64,000 bases of DNA from Akkermansiaceae bacterium (GTDB lineage Bacteria > Verrucomicrobiota > Verrucomicrobiia > Verrucomicrobiales > Akkermansiaceae): positions 1 to 64,000 of the forward strand of contig CAJJBR010000016.1 in the NCBI GenBank assembly GCA_905182475.1, read 5' to 3'. Below the pieces are notes generated by a model. It was not told where the DNA came from and ran no database searches. It worked only from the letters and a program-made list of their open reading frames with translations. The number at the start of each line of letters is the position of its first letter. Within the stretch, counting starts at the first letter, position 1. This document shows, piece by piece, positions 1 to 11,052 of the stretch. Position numbers and translations under genes: made by a program.

Positions 1-49
1 CAAAGCTCAATGCGCGCCAGTATAGGATGAAGGGCAGGGCGCCTCCGCC

Positions 50-304
50 GCGCCTCACTTCGGAGAACGCTGGGCTCGACACTGGATGGACAGCGCCCGC
101 TTTGCGGAAACGAAGGCCTTCGAATCAGACTACACCATCCCCCCACTCTCCCGCTCCCGCGACTACCTCATCCGCGCCTTCAACGAAGACGTCCCCTACG
201 ACCAATTCGTCCGGGAGAACCTCGCCGGAGACCTCCACCCCTTTGCCATCCCGCCCCCGGCGACCTCGAGCTCCCCACCTCAAAAGCAAATTCCTAGCAG
301 CTAG
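50..304 (+). pseudogene. Remnant of DUF1549 (PSCyt2) domain protein
   Basis: Reads [58 protein letters not shown], matching the DUF1549 core (WLD.ARYADT...W.V.AFN...PYDQF...LAGDL), then runs into unrelated sequence and a stop. Confidence 0.6.
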
Positions 305-450
305 CAGCCAGACAGAAATGCCATGGAATTCAGTGCTGAATTGTAACCGGGAATATTGATAGTTCTCCGCGCGGCGAAACTATTTCATTTAGAGGCTCGC
401 TAAAGGGCGTCCTCTTATCATAATTTTAGTCAATCTAAGATGAGGGGATC

Positions 451-1662
451 ATGAAAATACTTGTAGTAGAGGATGGCCGAACCACCCGCCTGCGCATCGA
501 GTCCTATCTGCGCGAGTGGGGACACGAACCCCTCGGCGCCGCCGACGGTGCCGAGGCGTTGGAAATTTTTCAAAATCAGCACGTCGAGATGATTCTTTCC
601 GACTGGCTCATGCCAAATATCGACGGCATCGAACTGATCAAACGCGCGCGTGCGCTGCGCGCCGATTCAGGATGCCTCTACTCCATCTTGCTGACAGTGC
701 GCTCGGACACGAGCGATGTGGTCGAGGGCATCGAGTCGGGTGCCGACGACTTCATCACCAAGCCATTCGACAAAGACGAGCTGCGTGCGCGCATCCGCGC
801 GGGCGAGCGTATCCTCGAACTCGAGAGCAAGCTCAACCGCAAGAACGAGTTCCTCCAGTCCGCCAACCAGCGGATCAGCCAGTCGAACGCGCGGATGAAA
901 CAGGAGCTCGAGGCGGCGGCGAAAATCCAGCAATCCTTCCTCCCCGACAATCTGCCCAAGTCTCCGCGCGCGAACTTCGCCTGGCACTACGAACCCTGCG
1001 ACGAACTCGCCGGGGACACGATCAACATCATCCCCTTCGACGACAAGCGCTTCGGCATGTACGTCATCGATGTCAGCGGTCACGGCGTCGCCGCCGCCTT
1101 GCTCTCCGTCCACCTCAGCCGCATCCTCACCGACCTCGACTCAGCCGATGCCTACCTCGCGAGGCGCGACGGAAATGGGAACGGGATGATCATCGAATCC
1201 CCCGCCCGCGTCGCGGAACGGCTCAATCACAGTTTCGCATTCGACCTCTCGAGGCAGCAGTACTTCACCCTGGTCTACGGGATCCTCGATCTCGAATCTC
1301 GGACCTTCCACTACACCTCGGCCGGACACCCAGGGCCGGTCATCGTCGACGAATACGGGAACGCGACCAGACACAAGCCGACCCCTCCAGGGATAGGAAT
1401 CATCCCGGGGGCGAATTTCACGACGCAGACCCTCAAGCTCAACCGCGGCGACCGCCTGTTCCTCCACACCGACGGGATATTCGAAATCGACAATGCCAAG
1501 GGCGAGGCACTCGGTGAGGATCGGCTCTCGGAGTTCATCGCTGGAAGCTTCCAAGCCCCGCTGGATGAGAGCGTCAACTCGGTCATCGACTCGGTCCACC
1601 GGTGGCGCGGTTCGCAACATCTAGAGGACGATCTCTCGCTCATGGCGGTCGAGATTCGTTAG
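451..1662 (+). CDS. Response regulator receiver fused to PP2C/SpoIIE-type serine phosphatase (RsbU-like)
   Basis: REC motifs (VVEDGRTTR, LSDWLMPNIDG, TKPF) followed by a SpoIIE domain (AAAKIQQSFLP, DVSGHGVAAALLS, LFLHTDGIFE, DDLSLMAVE). Confidence 0.9.
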   Translation: MKILVVEDGRTTRLRIESYLREWGHEPLGAADGAEALEIFQNQHVEMILSDWLMPNIDGIELIKRARALRADSGCLYSILLTVRSDTSDVVEGIESGADDFITKPFDKDELRARIRAGERILELESKLNRKNEFLQSANQRISQSNARMKQELEAAAKIQQSFLPDNLPKSPRANFAWHYEPCDELAGDTINIIPFDDKRFGMYVIDVSGHGVAAALLSVHLSRILTDLDSADAYLARRDGNGNGMIIESPARVAERLNHSFAFDLSRQQYFTLVYGILDLESRTFHYTSAGHPGPVIVDEYGNATRHKPTPPGIGIIPGANFTTQTLKLNRGDRLFLHTDGIFEIDNAKGEALGEDRLSEFIAGSFQAPLDESVNSVIDSVHRWRGSQHLEDDLSLMAVEIR

Positions 1663-1996
1663 CGTCGCGACGCGGTGGGATCACCCGCCGCGCGCTGAGA
1701 ACGTCTCAACAGAGCCGCCGTCAGGATGACAGGCTGCCTCACCGGAAACGCACATCGCAACGCCCACACCAGAGAACCGCATCTCGCCTAACGTCAGTAA
1801 CACCCACCTCCAAGCGCCCCGCGCGCTCAGTAAAAATACGGAGGGCAAGATCGGGATTCTGGCCCCGATTCGGCGATTCCGAAGCCTGCTACCCGATTTC
1901 CGTCTTGACCGGTTCGGCGATTCCCGGCTAAGTCTATATTGCGAGTTTTTGGAAGCATCATTCTCGAAATTCAAGACGAATAGCCCCTCTGAAACT

Positions 1997-3718
1997 ATGT
2001 GCCTCCGTGCCATTCCCTATGTCCGGATCATTGCCACTTTGTGGAGCGCGCTGATTGCTTGCCCGGTTCTGGCGCAAGCACCGCGCGTCCAAGCGCTTGA
2101 ATTGCGTGCCGATGACGCGCCCTCGCGGGCCCGTCCCGCTCTGATTCCGGGTTCGCATGTGAAGGTCTTCATCCCGAGCCTGCCCTATCTATACACCTCC
2201 CATTCCGTCAACGGCGCGCTGATCAAGCCCTCGGGCAACGCACAGGGCTGGGAGTACGACATGGCCACGTCCCACCGTCAGCTCGACGACGTGACCTATG
2301 AATTCACGTTGCGGCCGAATGTGAGGTTCCAGGATGGAACGCCCTTCAATGCCGATGCCGTCGTTTTGAACATGGAATACTTCAAACGGGCACCCGTGAA
2401 GTACAGCAAAATCGACAAAGTCTTCGATCGCGCGGAAAAAATCGACGACCACACGGTGCGCTTCCACCTCACGGAGAAATACGGGTCTTTCATGAACGAC
2501 GCGATCTGGATGCAGTTTTACACGAAGGAATATCTGGAGACGAACACGGACCCCAAGACCGGAGAAAAGGTCGGCTGGAACGGTAAGGCAAACTGTCCCA
2601 ATCTTTCCAAGCCCGGACTTTACGGGCTCGGGCCTTACATCCTGACCGAGGGCTACATCGAAGGGGACCGCCAGACAGACAAGGCGGTCTTGAAGGCGAA
2701 TCCGTATTACTGGGACAAGGAGAATTATCCAAAGGTGGAAACGATTACGGTGTTCACTCAGCTGAATACGGAGGAGGCAAAGGGGATGGCGCTTTACAAC
2801 GAGGGGCTGCTCGACATCACCGTCATCTCCCCGGAAGACAAGGTCGAGACGATTCTGGCACCTTACAGCAAGCTGCTGATTTCGGCCTCGACCGACAACA
2901 TTGCGATTCACATGAATCTGATCAATGGCAATCCCCGCCTGCTCGATCGGGAGGTTCGGAGGGCGCTGAACCAAGCCCTTGATTTGCCAAACCTGCTGCA
3001 TTTCGTCTTTCAGCACGAAGGTTATTTGTCGCCCTTCTCGCCCCATTACCCGGGCGTTTCAGAGGCCTGCGAGACCCTGCTACCGGTGCCCGCGGGCTAC
3101 GACCCTTACGAACCGGCGGAGCAGCAACGTCTGCGGGGCATTCTCGATGGATTGACATTGACGGTTCTGGCTCAGGATCGCTACGAGCCGCTGTGGCGGG
3201 GCATCGAAACGCAATTGAAGAGGTTCGGGGTGACCCTGCGGATCGAATTCACAACGAGTGAGAAGGACATCTTTGGGCCGCTATTGCAGACCAACGCGGG
3301 CCGGAATGAGAAAAAGTGGGATCTGCTTGTGTGGGGAAATGATGACTGGTACTTCAATCATCCATTCACCGCGTTCTTTGTCTTTCGTACGAACAACGTC
3401 TGGAGCACGATATTTCCTGATCCGACGATGGATGGATATATCGAGGACATGTTCCGCACCCCGGTGATTGATCCCGAGTTCACGTCCGTATGCGAGAAAA
3501 TCATGCGACGTGCCTACGAGGAATCCTACATGCTGTTTGTTCCAACCCCGAAAAAGGTGTTCGCTGTGAACAAGGAAGTCGTGTTTCGGCCCTATAAGAT
3601 GGCGTGCATTCCCCTCTGGAAGATTCAGGTTACCGATCAACATTGGTCATTGCGAAAGGGCCCGTATGCGGAAGCCCTCAAGCGACCAGTGAAACCGTTT
3701 CGAACTGTCGACCAATGA
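1997..3718 (+). CDS. ABC-type peptide/solute-binding protein (SBP_bac_5 family)
   Basis: Signal peptide; [30 protein letters not shown] is the classic SBP_bac_5 motif. The ORF opens at 1949; start chosen at MCLRAIPYV. Confidence 0.85.
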   Translation: MCLRAIPYVRIIATLWSALIACPVLAQAPRVQALELRADDAPSRARPALIPGSHVKVFIPSLPYLYTSHSVNGALIKPSGNAQGWEYDMATSHRQLDDVTYEFTLRPNVRFQDGTPFNADAVVLNMEYFKRAPVKYSKIDKVFDRAEKIDDHTVRFHLTEKYGSFMNDAIWMQFYTKEYLETNTDPKTGEKVGWNGKANCPNLSKPGLYGLGPYILTEGYIEGDRQTDKAVLKANPYYWDKENYPKVETITVFTQLNTEEAKGMALYNEGLLDITVISPEDKVETILAPYSKLLISASTDNIAIHMNLINGNPRLLDREVRRALNQALDLPNLLHFVFQHEGYLSPFSPHYPGVSEACETLLPVPAGYDPYEPAEQQRLRGILDGLTLTVLAQDRYEPLWRGIETQLKRFGVTLRIEFTTSEKDIFGPLLQTNAGRNEKKWDLLVWGNDDWYFNHPFTAFFVFRTNNVWSTIFPDPTMDGYIEDMFRTPVIDPEFTSVCEKIMRRAYEESYMLFVPTPKKVFAVNKEVVFRPYKMACIPLWKIQVTDQHWSLRKGPYAEALKRPVKPFRTVDQ

Positions 3719-3731
3719 CCAGGAACTTCAC

Positions 3732-6584
3732 ATGATCAACCGGGGTGTTCGTTTCAAGCTGCTTTGGCTCGTCGGGGTCGCTGTCGCGGCCTTCGTCTTG
3801 CTGGGCATCTACAGCATTTCCAACACCCGGTCGACCTTCACCTGGGTGAAGAACGTCTACGAGACGGCCGAGGAGGTTCGCCGCGGTTCGCAGGACATCG
3901 CCACCCCTCTCGATGGAGTGCGGCAATTGTCGCTCTCGATTGTTTTGGCTCCGAATCCCACGCTCCGAGAGAAGTTGGTGGAGCAGCAAAAAGAACTCAC
4001 CTCGGCATTGGACAAGAGCCTGAAAGACTGGGTTGTCGATAGCGGCGCGGATGCGGAAGGGGTGGCTTTTCAAGCCTTCGTGGACGAGTGGGAACACTAC
4101 AAGAAGATGAAGGATGTGACGGTGACGAAGGCACTCGAACGCTATCGGGAAGAAGCATTCATCAATGCGACCGGTGCCGAACAGATCCAATTCGACCTTG
4201 TAAATCAACGACTCAACGAGTGGATGAAGGCGAAGATCGTCGATGCGGATCAAGTCTACGGGGATGCCAAAACGCAAAACGCGCGCGTGGTTCTCGTGTC
4301 GTCGATCATGATCGCGTTGCTGACTTTGGCGGTCGCCGGTATCGGGGCTCTCACCACCCGCGGGATCGTGCGGCCGATCGGAACGCTCAAGGCCGCGGCG
4401 GCCCGTATCGCCCGGCGGGAAACCGTCGCGCAAATTGATGTGCACACCAAGGACGAACTGGGCGAGTTGGCCCGGAGCATGGAAGCCATGGCTTCGGAGA
4501 TTGAGGCCTTCATGGCGCAGCAGCAGGCCTCGGAGGCGGAGGTGCGTGAATTGAATGCCAACCTCGGGCGGCGGGTGGAACAACGCACCGTCGAGTTGGA
4601 AAACGCGATGAAGGAACTGCTTGCAGCCAAGGAGGCCGCCGAGGATTCCAACCGGGCCAAAAGCGAATTCCTCGCCAATATGAGCCATGAGATCCGGACT
4701 CCCATGAACGGCATTATCGGCATGACCGAACTGGCCCTGGACACTCGATTGACCCACGAGCAACACGAATACCTAGGGATGGTCAAATCGTCCGCCGACT
4801 ACCTGCTGGCGGTGATCAACGATATTCTCGACTCTTCCAAGATCGAGGCCGGCAAGCTGGACTTGGACCCGATCGACTTCAACCTGCGCGACCACCTCGA
4901 TGATACCGCCAACGCTTTGGCCATCCGGGCGCACAGCAAGGGATTGGAACTGGCTTGCCGCGTTGCCGAAAACGTCCCTGACGGGCTGGTTGGAGACCCC
5001 GGGCGGTTGCGGCAGATCATCGTCAACCTGATCGGCAACGCCATCAAATTCACCTCCGATGGCGAGGTCGTCATCAACGTGGAAAGGGACTCTGCAAAGG
5101 AAGAGGAAGCCGATGGAAATATTTGGCTGCATTTCAAGGTTTCGGACACGGGCATCGGGATCCCGGCGAATAAAACCGACCGCCTGTTCAAGGCCTTTTC
5201 CCAAGTCGACATGTCGACGACGCGCAAATACGGCGGTACGGGTTTGGGGTTGGCCATTTCCGCGCAGCTCGTTCACATGATGCGCGGCGAGGTGTGGGTC
5301 GAAAGTGAGGAGGGCAAGGGCAGCACCTTCCACTTCACGGCCCGATTCGGCGTGTCGAAGAAAATGGTACCGAGGCGAGCGCTCGAGGGGCTTGCCAAGC
5401 TCCGGGGCATGTCGGTGCTGGTGGTGGACGACAACGCGACCAATTGCAGGATCCTACAGGAACTCCTTCGTAGCTGGGGCCTGCAACCGACCATTGTGCA
5501 GAGCGGCAAGGAAGCCCTGAGGGTCATGCAGCATGCCCTGGACGAGGAAGGGAACCCGTTCTTGATGGTGCTTCTGGACAACATGATGCCTGAAATGGAT
5601 GGCTTCATGCTGGCCGAACAGATTCGGCTGCGCCCGGAACTCACGGGATCGACCCTGATGATGCTCTCTTCCGGCGATCGGGCCGAGAACGTGGCGCGCT
5701 GCCATGAACTGGGAGTGAGCGCCTATCTGACCAAGCCGATTCGGCAGGCGGAATTGCTCGATTCGATCCTTGCTGCTTTCCGCGCTTCGCCCGCTGACAG
5801 CCGGGACGCGGACTCGGCCGCTTCGTTCGAGCGTTGTGAGACGAGCCTGAGCCTACTTGTGACGGAGGACAATCTCGTCAACCAGAAACTCGCGCAACGG
5901 CTTTTGGAGAAGCGCGGACACGAGGTCGTCATGGCCGCGAACGGGCGCGAAGCAGTCGATACCCTGCAGCATGAGAATTTCGACGTCGTATTGATGGACG
6001 TGCAGATGCCGGAGATGGACGGCTTCGAAGCGACGAAATTCATCCGCGCCCGCGAGAAGGAGACCGGTGGCCACGTGCCGATCATCGCGATGACGGCGCA
6101 CGCAATGAAGGGGGACCGCGAGCGGTGCCTCAAGCTTGGAATGGATGCGTATATCTCGAAGCCGCTGCATCCCGCCGAGCTCTTCGAAGTGGTGGAAACC
6201 CTGGGATTTTCCGATGCCGGAGCGGCTGCGCCACGGGCAAGAGTCGGAGAGATCCCTTCCTTCGATCGAAAGGCCGTGCTCGTGAACTTTGGCGGCGATG
6301 CCGGGTTGCTGAGGGAGATCGTGGAGGCTTTCCTCGAGGAATATCCCTCACAGTTGAATCGGATTCGGGACGGTGTCGCGCGGAGCGATGCGGCAGAGCT
6401 GCGCGAGGGCGCCCATTCGCTCAAGGGCGCCGTCAGCAATTTCGGGCCCAATGAGGCGCTCGATCTGGCGGAACAGCTAGAATTGAAAGGGCGCGACGAG
6501 AATCTGGACGGAGCCGAGGCAGTCGTGAAACAACTGGAGCGGGCGATCGAAGAACTCCGTGAGGCGCTCGAGTCCGGGGAATGA
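3732..6584 (+). CDS. Hybrid sensor histidine kinase: TM, HAMP, HisKA/HATPase, two REC domains, C-terminal Hpt
   Basis: [33 protein letters not shown], two REC domains (VVDDNATN...[20 protein letters not shown]...[11 protein letters not shown]), Hpt-like [12 protein letters not shown]. Confidence 0.92.
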   Translation: MINRGVRFKLLWLVGVAVAAFVLLGIYSISNTRSTFTWVKNVYETAEEVRRGSQDIATPLDGVRQLSLSIVLAPNPTLREKLVEQQKELTSALDKSLKDWVVDSGADAEGVAFQAFVDEWEHYKKMKDVTVTKALERYREEAFINATGAEQIQFDLVNQRLNEWMKAKIVDADQVYGDAKTQNARVVLVSSIMIALLTLAVAGIGALTTRGIVRPIGTLKAAAARIARRETVAQIDVHTKDELGELARSMEAMASEIEAFMAQQQASEAEVRELNANLGRRVEQRTVELENAMKELLAAKEAAEDSNRAKSEFLANMSHEIRTPMNGIIGMTELALDTRLTHEQHEYLGMVKSSADYLLAVINDILDSSKIEAGKLDLDPIDFNLRDHLDDTANALAIRAHSKGLELACRVAENVPDGLVGDPGRLRQIIVNLIGNAIKFTSDGEVVINVERDSAKEEEADGNIWLHFKVSDTGIGIPANKTDRLFKAFSQVDMSTTRKYGGTGLGLAISAQLVHMMRGEVWVESEEGKGSTFHFTARFGVSKKMVPRRALEGLAKLRGMSVLVVDDNATNCRILQELLRSWGLQPTIVQSGKEALRVMQHALDEEGNPFLMVLLDNMMPEMDGFMLAEQIRLRPELTGSTLMMLSSGDRAENVARCHELGVSAYLTKPIRQAELLDSILAAFRASPADSRDADSAASFERCETSLSLLVTEDNLVNQKLAQRLLEKRGHEVVMAANGREAVDTLQHENFDVVLMDVQMPEMDGFEATKFIRAREKETGGHVPIIAMTAHAMKGDRERCLKLGMDAYISKPLHPAELFEVVETLGFSDAGAAAPRARVGEIPSFDRKAVLVNFGGDAGLLREIVEAFLEEYPSQLNRIRDGVARSDAAELREGAHSLKGAVSNFGPNEALDLAEQLELKGRDENLDGAEAVVKQLERAIEELREALESGE

Positions 6585-6775
6585 GGGCATTTGATACGGG
6601 CGCAGCTTCCGTGCTACGAGCCGCTATTCCGAGCGCTTGGAAAGCCCGCCTGCCTCTCCGACCTGCTCAACAACGTCCTCAGGGACACCCCGCAAAAAGC
6701 AATTTGCTAGCAGCCAATCTCGATCAACGAACGCTTTCCGATTGACTTGACTGAATAGTCAAGTAGCGCTTCTAC

Positions 6776-7408
6776 ATGCCTGCGGAGAACACAGCACGAA
6801 CGAGACTTCTCGACGCCATGATCGATGCGATCTGGGAGCGGAGCTACGGAAGTGTCTCGGTCGATTCGATCTGCGAGAGAGCCGATGTGCGCAAGGGCAG
6901 CTTCTACCACTTCTTCAAATCCAAGGCAGCGCTGGCGGCCGCGGCGCTGGATCATCTGTGGGAGACGCGGAGCCAGCCGAGTTTGGAAGAGATCTTCTCC
7001 CCCACCCGTCCGCCTCTGCAGCGCTTCGAGAAGCTGATCGAGTTCTGGCATGAGAAGTCCCTCGAATGCTTGCGTGAAAAGGGCCGGGTTCTCGGTTGTC
7101 CCTATTTCAACATCGGCGCGGAGACCGCAGGTGGAGAACCTGAGCTGGCGGCGAAAGTGAGCTCGATCCTCGACCGCTACCAAGCTTACTTGGAAGCCAC
7201 GCTGCACGAGGCCAAGGCGCGGGGAGAGGTCGATCTGACCGATCCCGCCGAAACCGCTGCTTGTCTGTTCTCCCTGATCGAAGGCTGCTCCACACAGGCT
7301 CGGATCCACAATGATCCCGAGCGTGTGCGCCATTTCGCCGGAGCCTTCAGCCGCATGATCGGCGCCGACCTGAAACCCGAACTTCAGGACCAACTCGCCG
7401 ATGCCTGA
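6776..7408 (+). CDS. TetR/AcrR family transcriptional regulator
   Basis: N-terminal HTH: RTRLLDAMIDAIWERSYGSVSVDSICERADVRKGSFYHFFKSKAAL. Confidence 0.9.
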   Translation: MPAENTARTRLLDAMIDAIWERSYGSVSVDSICERADVRKGSFYHFFKSKAALAAAALDHLWETRSQPSLEEIFSPTRPPLQRFEKLIEFWHEKSLECLREKGRVLGCPYFNIGAETAGGEPELAAKVSSILDRYQAYLEATLHEAKARGEVDLTDPAETAACLFSLIEGCSTQARIHNDPERVRHFAGAFSRMIGADLKPELQDQLADA

Positions 7409-7444
7409 TTCGGGGCCACCACCAAACGATCAAGTTTCCTTCCC

Positions 7445-8668
7445 ATGAGTAATTCTCAAAATTCCAAGCTGGCCCTCGCGTGGGTCGGCATCGTCGGAGT
7501 GCTCGCCGTCACCGGCTGGTTCGGCTGGAAAGCCCTGCAAGAGAGCAAGCCGGAGACTCCATTCGGTGGTCCAGGTGGTGGCCGCCCACCCGCTACGGTC
7601 ATCGTTCGACCTGCCGAGGAGCGCGAGGTCGTGGAGCATCTCTCGGCCACCGGCACCTTGCGGGCCGTTCGCCGGGCCGAAGTGGCCGCGCGGGAGTCCG
7701 CTGCTGTCGACGCGATCCTCGTCGACGAAGGTGACACGGTCGCGGCCGGGGACGTGCTGGCTCGCCTGGATGACCGCCGCCTCGAAGCCCAGCTTCAGGA
7801 AGGCCGTGCGGCACTGACTGCGATCAAAGCGGAGCTGTCCCAGCGCTTGGCCGAGCATGAACGGGCGATCCTCGATGAAAAAATGATGAGCGAACTGTGG
7901 GACGAACGCGCGGTATCGGAACGGGAATTTCTCGACAGTGCGCGCGAACTGAAGGTGGCCGCCGCAAGGGCCGAGGCCGCCGACGAAGCGATCGCCGCTT
8001 CCGCGAAACGGCTCGAGCTTCTCGAAGTGCGGCGAACCGACCTGGACATCAAGGCGCCCTTCGATGGCCGGGTGGTCGCCCGTCACACTGAGCTCGGCGA
8101 ATGGGTCAGTGAGGGGGATCCCGTCGTCACGCTGCTATCCACCGGCGAAGTCGAAGCTTGGATCAAAATTCCCGAGCGTCATATCGAGAGCCTCAGGGCA
8201 GCGACTCCGGATACCATCGAGTTGCACCTCCCGGGTCGCTCCGCATCCATCTCCGCCGACAAGATCTCGCTGATCCCGGATGTCGAAGGGCGTTCGCGGC
8301 TCTTCAACCTGATCGCCCATATCCCTGATCCTGAAAACCAACTGACGCCCGGATCCTCGGTCGAAGCGATCGTCCCGCTCGGCAAGCCGGCCCCGCGCCT
8401 GGTCATTTCATCGGATGCAGTGCTGCAAAGCTTTTCCGGCAGCTATGTCTTCGTGCCTATGCCGGCTGGCGATGGCCCGCCGATTTCAAAGCGGGTGCCG
8501 GTCGAGATTCTCTTCGAGCGGCTGGGTGAAGCCATCGTGACCAGTGAACTCCTGAAACCGGGGGACGATGTCATTGTCGAAGGCAACGAGCGCCTTTTCC
8601 CCGGAACTCCCCTCGACCCGAAACCGTGGCACGAAACGCGCGCCAAGGGTGCCGTCGATGCACACTGA
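7445..8668 (+). CDS. Efflux RND transporter periplasmic adaptor (HlyD/MFP)
   Basis: LSATGTLRAVRRAEVAARESAAVDAILVDEGDTVAAGDVLARLDDRRLEAQLQEG; TDLDIKAPFDGRVV. Confidence 0.9.
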   Translation: MSNSQNSKLALAWVGIVGVLAVTGWFGWKALQESKPETPFGGPGGGRPPATVIVRPAEEREVVEHLSATGTLRAVRRAEVAARESAAVDAILVDEGDTVAAGDVLARLDDRRLEAQLQEGRAALTAIKAELSQRLAEHERAILDEKMMSELWDERAVSEREFLDSARELKVAAARAEAADEAIAASAKRLELLEVRRTDLDIKAPFDGRVVARHTELGEWVSEGDPVVTLLSTGEVEAWIKIPERHIESLRAATPDTIELHLPGRSASISADKISLIPDVEGRSRLFNLIAHIPDPENQLTPGSSVEAIVPLGKPAPRLVISSDAVLQSFSGSYVFVPMPAGDGPPISKRVPVEILFERLGEAIVTSELLKPGDDVIVEGNERLFPGTPLDPKPWHETRAKGAVDAH

Positions 8669-8672
8669 CACG

Positions 8673-8834
8673 ATGAGAACCATCATTGAAAGCCTGCTTC
8701 ATTCCATCGCCAATCGGGGTGTCCGAGGGGAGGCATCTCGCAATCCACGGCTTTCACTGCTGCTTCAATCTTGTCTCGATTGCGACCGGTCGGCTGCCTA
8801 CGTCCGCATGGCGTTTAAGGGTCGAAATTCATGA
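8673..8834 (+). pseudogene. Probable N-terminal remnant of the cognate RND permease
   Basis: MRTIIESLLHSIANRGV...RNPRLSLLL starts 4 bp after the adaptor, where the permease gene is expected, but reading stops after about 50 codons. The permease match is weak and rests mainly on position. Confidence 0.35.
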
Positions 8835-8948
8835 CCTGAGAGCGTAGTCCTCCCTCCCGCCAACAAGCAACACCTCTTCGCCGTGCCTCACTACGAAAAT
8901 CGCGGCGAGGCAAGAGCTGACGAGGATCGTAACGGCGAGGACGTTCAT
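8829..8948 (-). CDS. Small 39-aa ORF with hydrophobic N-terminus
   Basis: MNVLAVTILVSSCLAAIFVVRHGEEVLLVGGREDYALRS*. Single TM-like helix; below the length cutoff of the supplied ORF track. Possible remnant of a small membrane protein. Confidence 0.25.
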   Translation of the reverse strand: MNVLAVTILVSSCLAAIFVVRHGEEVLLVGGREDYALRS

Positions 8949-9072
8949 GGCGTAACTGAATCAGGATGCCGGAAAGGGTGCATCGCGTGGCTTGCGTTAG
9001 ACTGCGCGTATTTTCTGCGGAGCGGGACAAGTTGGCTTGACATGACGTGGTTAAGTTGTGATTTTATACGTC

Positions 9073-9312
9073 ATGCCAAAACTAACTCTGCACGTGCCAG
9101 GAGACCTCGTGATTGCTGCCAAGAAGGAGGCGGCGGCGCGTGAAACCTCCGTTTCGAAAATGGTGAGCGACTATTTCCGAACTCTGGAGCATGGCGATCC
9201 GGGTGGGGAAAAAGGCTTTTCGCCGGTGACGAGTTCGCTGATCGGTTGCATCCGGGGAGCAAAGGAAGACGAGCGGTCTTATGTTGAGTATTTGGAAGAA
9301 AAGCATTCGTGA
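9073..9312 (+). CDS. Antitoxin (RHH/DUF6364-like, VapB role)
   Basis: MPKLTLHVPGDLVIAAKKEAAARETSVSKMVSDYFRTLE; overlaps the following PIN-domain gene by 4 nt. Confidence 0.75.
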   Translation: MPKLTLHVPGDLVIAAKKEAAARETSVSKMVSDYFRTLEHGDPGGEKGFSPVTSSLIGCIRGAKEDERSYVEYLEEKHS

Positions 9313-9740
9313 CTGCGCTGGTGGATACGAATGTGGTTCTGGACGTGCTGTTGGCGCGGGAACCGTTTCTGATGGAGTCGGCTTCGGTTTTGGATTCGAT
9401 CGAGAGATCTAGGTGCCGGGGGGTGCTTTGCGCGACCTCGGTGACGACGATTCATTATATTCTGCGAAGGGCAGTTGGGACGCGGGAGAGCGTTGAGAGG
9501 ATCCGCAGTTTATTTTCGATCTTTGAGGTGGCGGTAGTGAATAGGTCGGTTTTGGAAACGGCGATGGCAACCGGGATGGCGGACTACGAGGATGCTGTGA
9601 TTCACCAGGCAGCCGTGCAATCGGGGGCGACATGTGTGGTCACTAAGAACGTGCTGGACTTCAAAAAGGCGAAATTGCCGGTTTACACCCCTAGTCAATT
9701 TTTAAGGGTACTTGGTCTGGAGGAAAAACGGAATTCCTGA
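9309..9740 (+). CDS. PIN-domain toxin (VapC family)
   Basis: ALVDTNVVLDVLLAREPF...DYEDAVIHQAAVQSGATCVVTKNVLDF; acidic PIN residues present; GTG start. Confidence 0.85.
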   Translation: MTALVDTNVVLDVLLAREPFLMESASVLDSIERSRCRGVLCATSVTTIHYILRRAVGTRESVERIRSLFSIFEVAVVNRSVLETAMATGMADYEDAVIHQAAVQSGATCVVTKNVLDFKKAKLPVYTPSQFLRVLGLEEKRNS

Positions 9741-10753
9741 TGCGTGAATCCAACGACATTAAACAGCGCCTCTTGAAATGGATGAGGGGCGGGAGTGGTT
9801 GCTTTGATGAAATGGCTTTGGAAGTTTTTGCGTTCCAGTATTCAGGAAACGAGCCTTACCGGAGATATTGCGAGGCGCTGGGGAAGACGCCGGAAACGGT
9901 TGATAGCTGGCTGGAGATCCCGGCGGTGCCTACGGATGTGTTTAAGCTGCCGGATGTGGGGCTGCGCTGTTTTCCTGAAGAGGAGGTTTCCGGGTTTTTC
10001 CTGACATCCGGGACGACTCGAGAAGTGAAGGGGAAGCACGAATGGTGCGATCTGGAGTTATATGAGGCGGCGGTTAAAGGCGGCTGGCGGGAGTTTGGAT
10101 TGCCGGAAATGGTGAGGCCGTGGTTTTTCTCGCAGAGGCCAGAAGTAGTTCCGCATTCATCTTTGGTGCGGATGTTCGGGATTCTGGACGAGGCAGGGGA
10201 GTGGTTGATCGATGCGGAGGGGCGGATGGATACCGGGAAATTTTCTCCGGACGGGCCGGCGGCGGTTTTAGGAACTTCGCTGGCGTTGCTGAAGGCATGT
10301 GATGAGATGGAGGTGATGCGGTTGCCCGACGGCTCATGGATTTTCGAGACGGGCGGTAGCAAAGGCCTACGGAAAAGCTTTTCCCCTGAGGAGGTGCTCG
10401 GGCGGCTTTCAGGGCATTTCGGGGTTCCGCAAGCCCGCATTCTTAACGAATATGGCATGACCGAGCTTTCCTCGCAGTTTTACAAGTGGGGAGATGCGGA
10501 AACTCACAATGGGCCGCCATGGCTGGGCGTGCGCGTGGTGGATGTGGCGACCGGGAAGTTGGTCGCGCCCGGAGAAGCCGGTTATCTGGAGATCATCGAT
10601 CTGGCGAATCTGGAAACGGTTTCGGCGATCCGCACTCAGGATTTCGCGGTGGCTGTGGGAGATAGAGAGTTCCGTTTGCTCGGTAGGGACGATGCGGCGG
10701 TTGCGAGGGGGTGCTCGCGGGGTGTCGAGGATGTGCTGAAACAGAAAGATTGA
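9740..10753 (+). CDS. LuxE-like acyl-protein synthetase family protein
   Basis: EIPAVPTDVFKLPDVGLRCFPEEEVSGFFLTSGTTREVKGKHEW...RILNEYGMTELSSQFY; adenylate-forming/LuxE motifs. TGATG overlap with the upstream VapC. Confidence 0.8.
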   Translation: MRESNDIKQRLLKWMRGGSGCFDEMALEVFAFQYSGNEPYRRYCEALGKTPETVDSWLEIPAVPTDVFKLPDVGLRCFPEEEVSGFFLTSGTTREVKGKHEWCDLELYEAAVKGGWREFGLPEMVRPWFFSQRPEVVPHSSLVRMFGILDEAGEWLIDAEGRMDTGKFSPDGPAAVLGTSLALLKACDEMEVMRLPDGSWIFETGGSKGLRKSFSPEEVLGRLSGHFGVPQARILNEYGMTELSSQFYKWGDAETHNGPPWLGVRVVDVATGKLVAPGEAGYLEIIDLANLETVSAIRTQDFAVAVGDREFRLLGRDDAAVARGCSRGVEDVLKQKD

Positions 10754-10791
10754 TTTTTCCGTGCTTTCGTGTAACTGTGCAGCACGAAGAT

Positions 10792-11052
10792 ATGAATGTG
10801 ACTCTAAAATTACCGGATGATCTTTGCAAAGCTGCCCGGCACCGTGCCGTTGACGCGGAGAAATCCCTTAGTGCCTACGTGGTAGAGCTGTTGGAGAGGG
10901 ATTTGGAAAAGCCGGAGGGAAAGGTTGAAAAACCTAAGACTTGGGTGGAAGCGATGACTGTCGAGGGGATGCCGGATTGGTTTTACGAGAAGGATTTTCC
11001 CCTCGAAGATCGCAAGGCCATGGTGATACGTGACTTCAATTTCGAGGACTGA
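10792..11052 (+). CDS. RHH antitoxin (VapB role)
   Basis: MNVTLKLPDDLCKAARHRAVDAEKSLSAYVVELLERDL; immediately precedes a PIN-domain gene. Confidence 0.8.
   Translation: MNVTLKLPDDLCKAARHRAVDAEKSLSAYVVELLERDLEKPEGKVEKPKTWVEAMTVEGMPDWFYEKDFPLEDRKAMVIRDFNFED

Noticed and set aside
516-1517. 333-aa Arg-rich ORF overlapping the REC-PP2C gene
   Set aside because: Out-of-frame shadow of a high-GC gene; composition and lack of motifs indicate it is spurious.
2189-3046. 285-aa antisense ORF opposite the solute-binding protein
   Set aside because: Lies fully within a well-supported CDS on the other strand; no recognisable domain.
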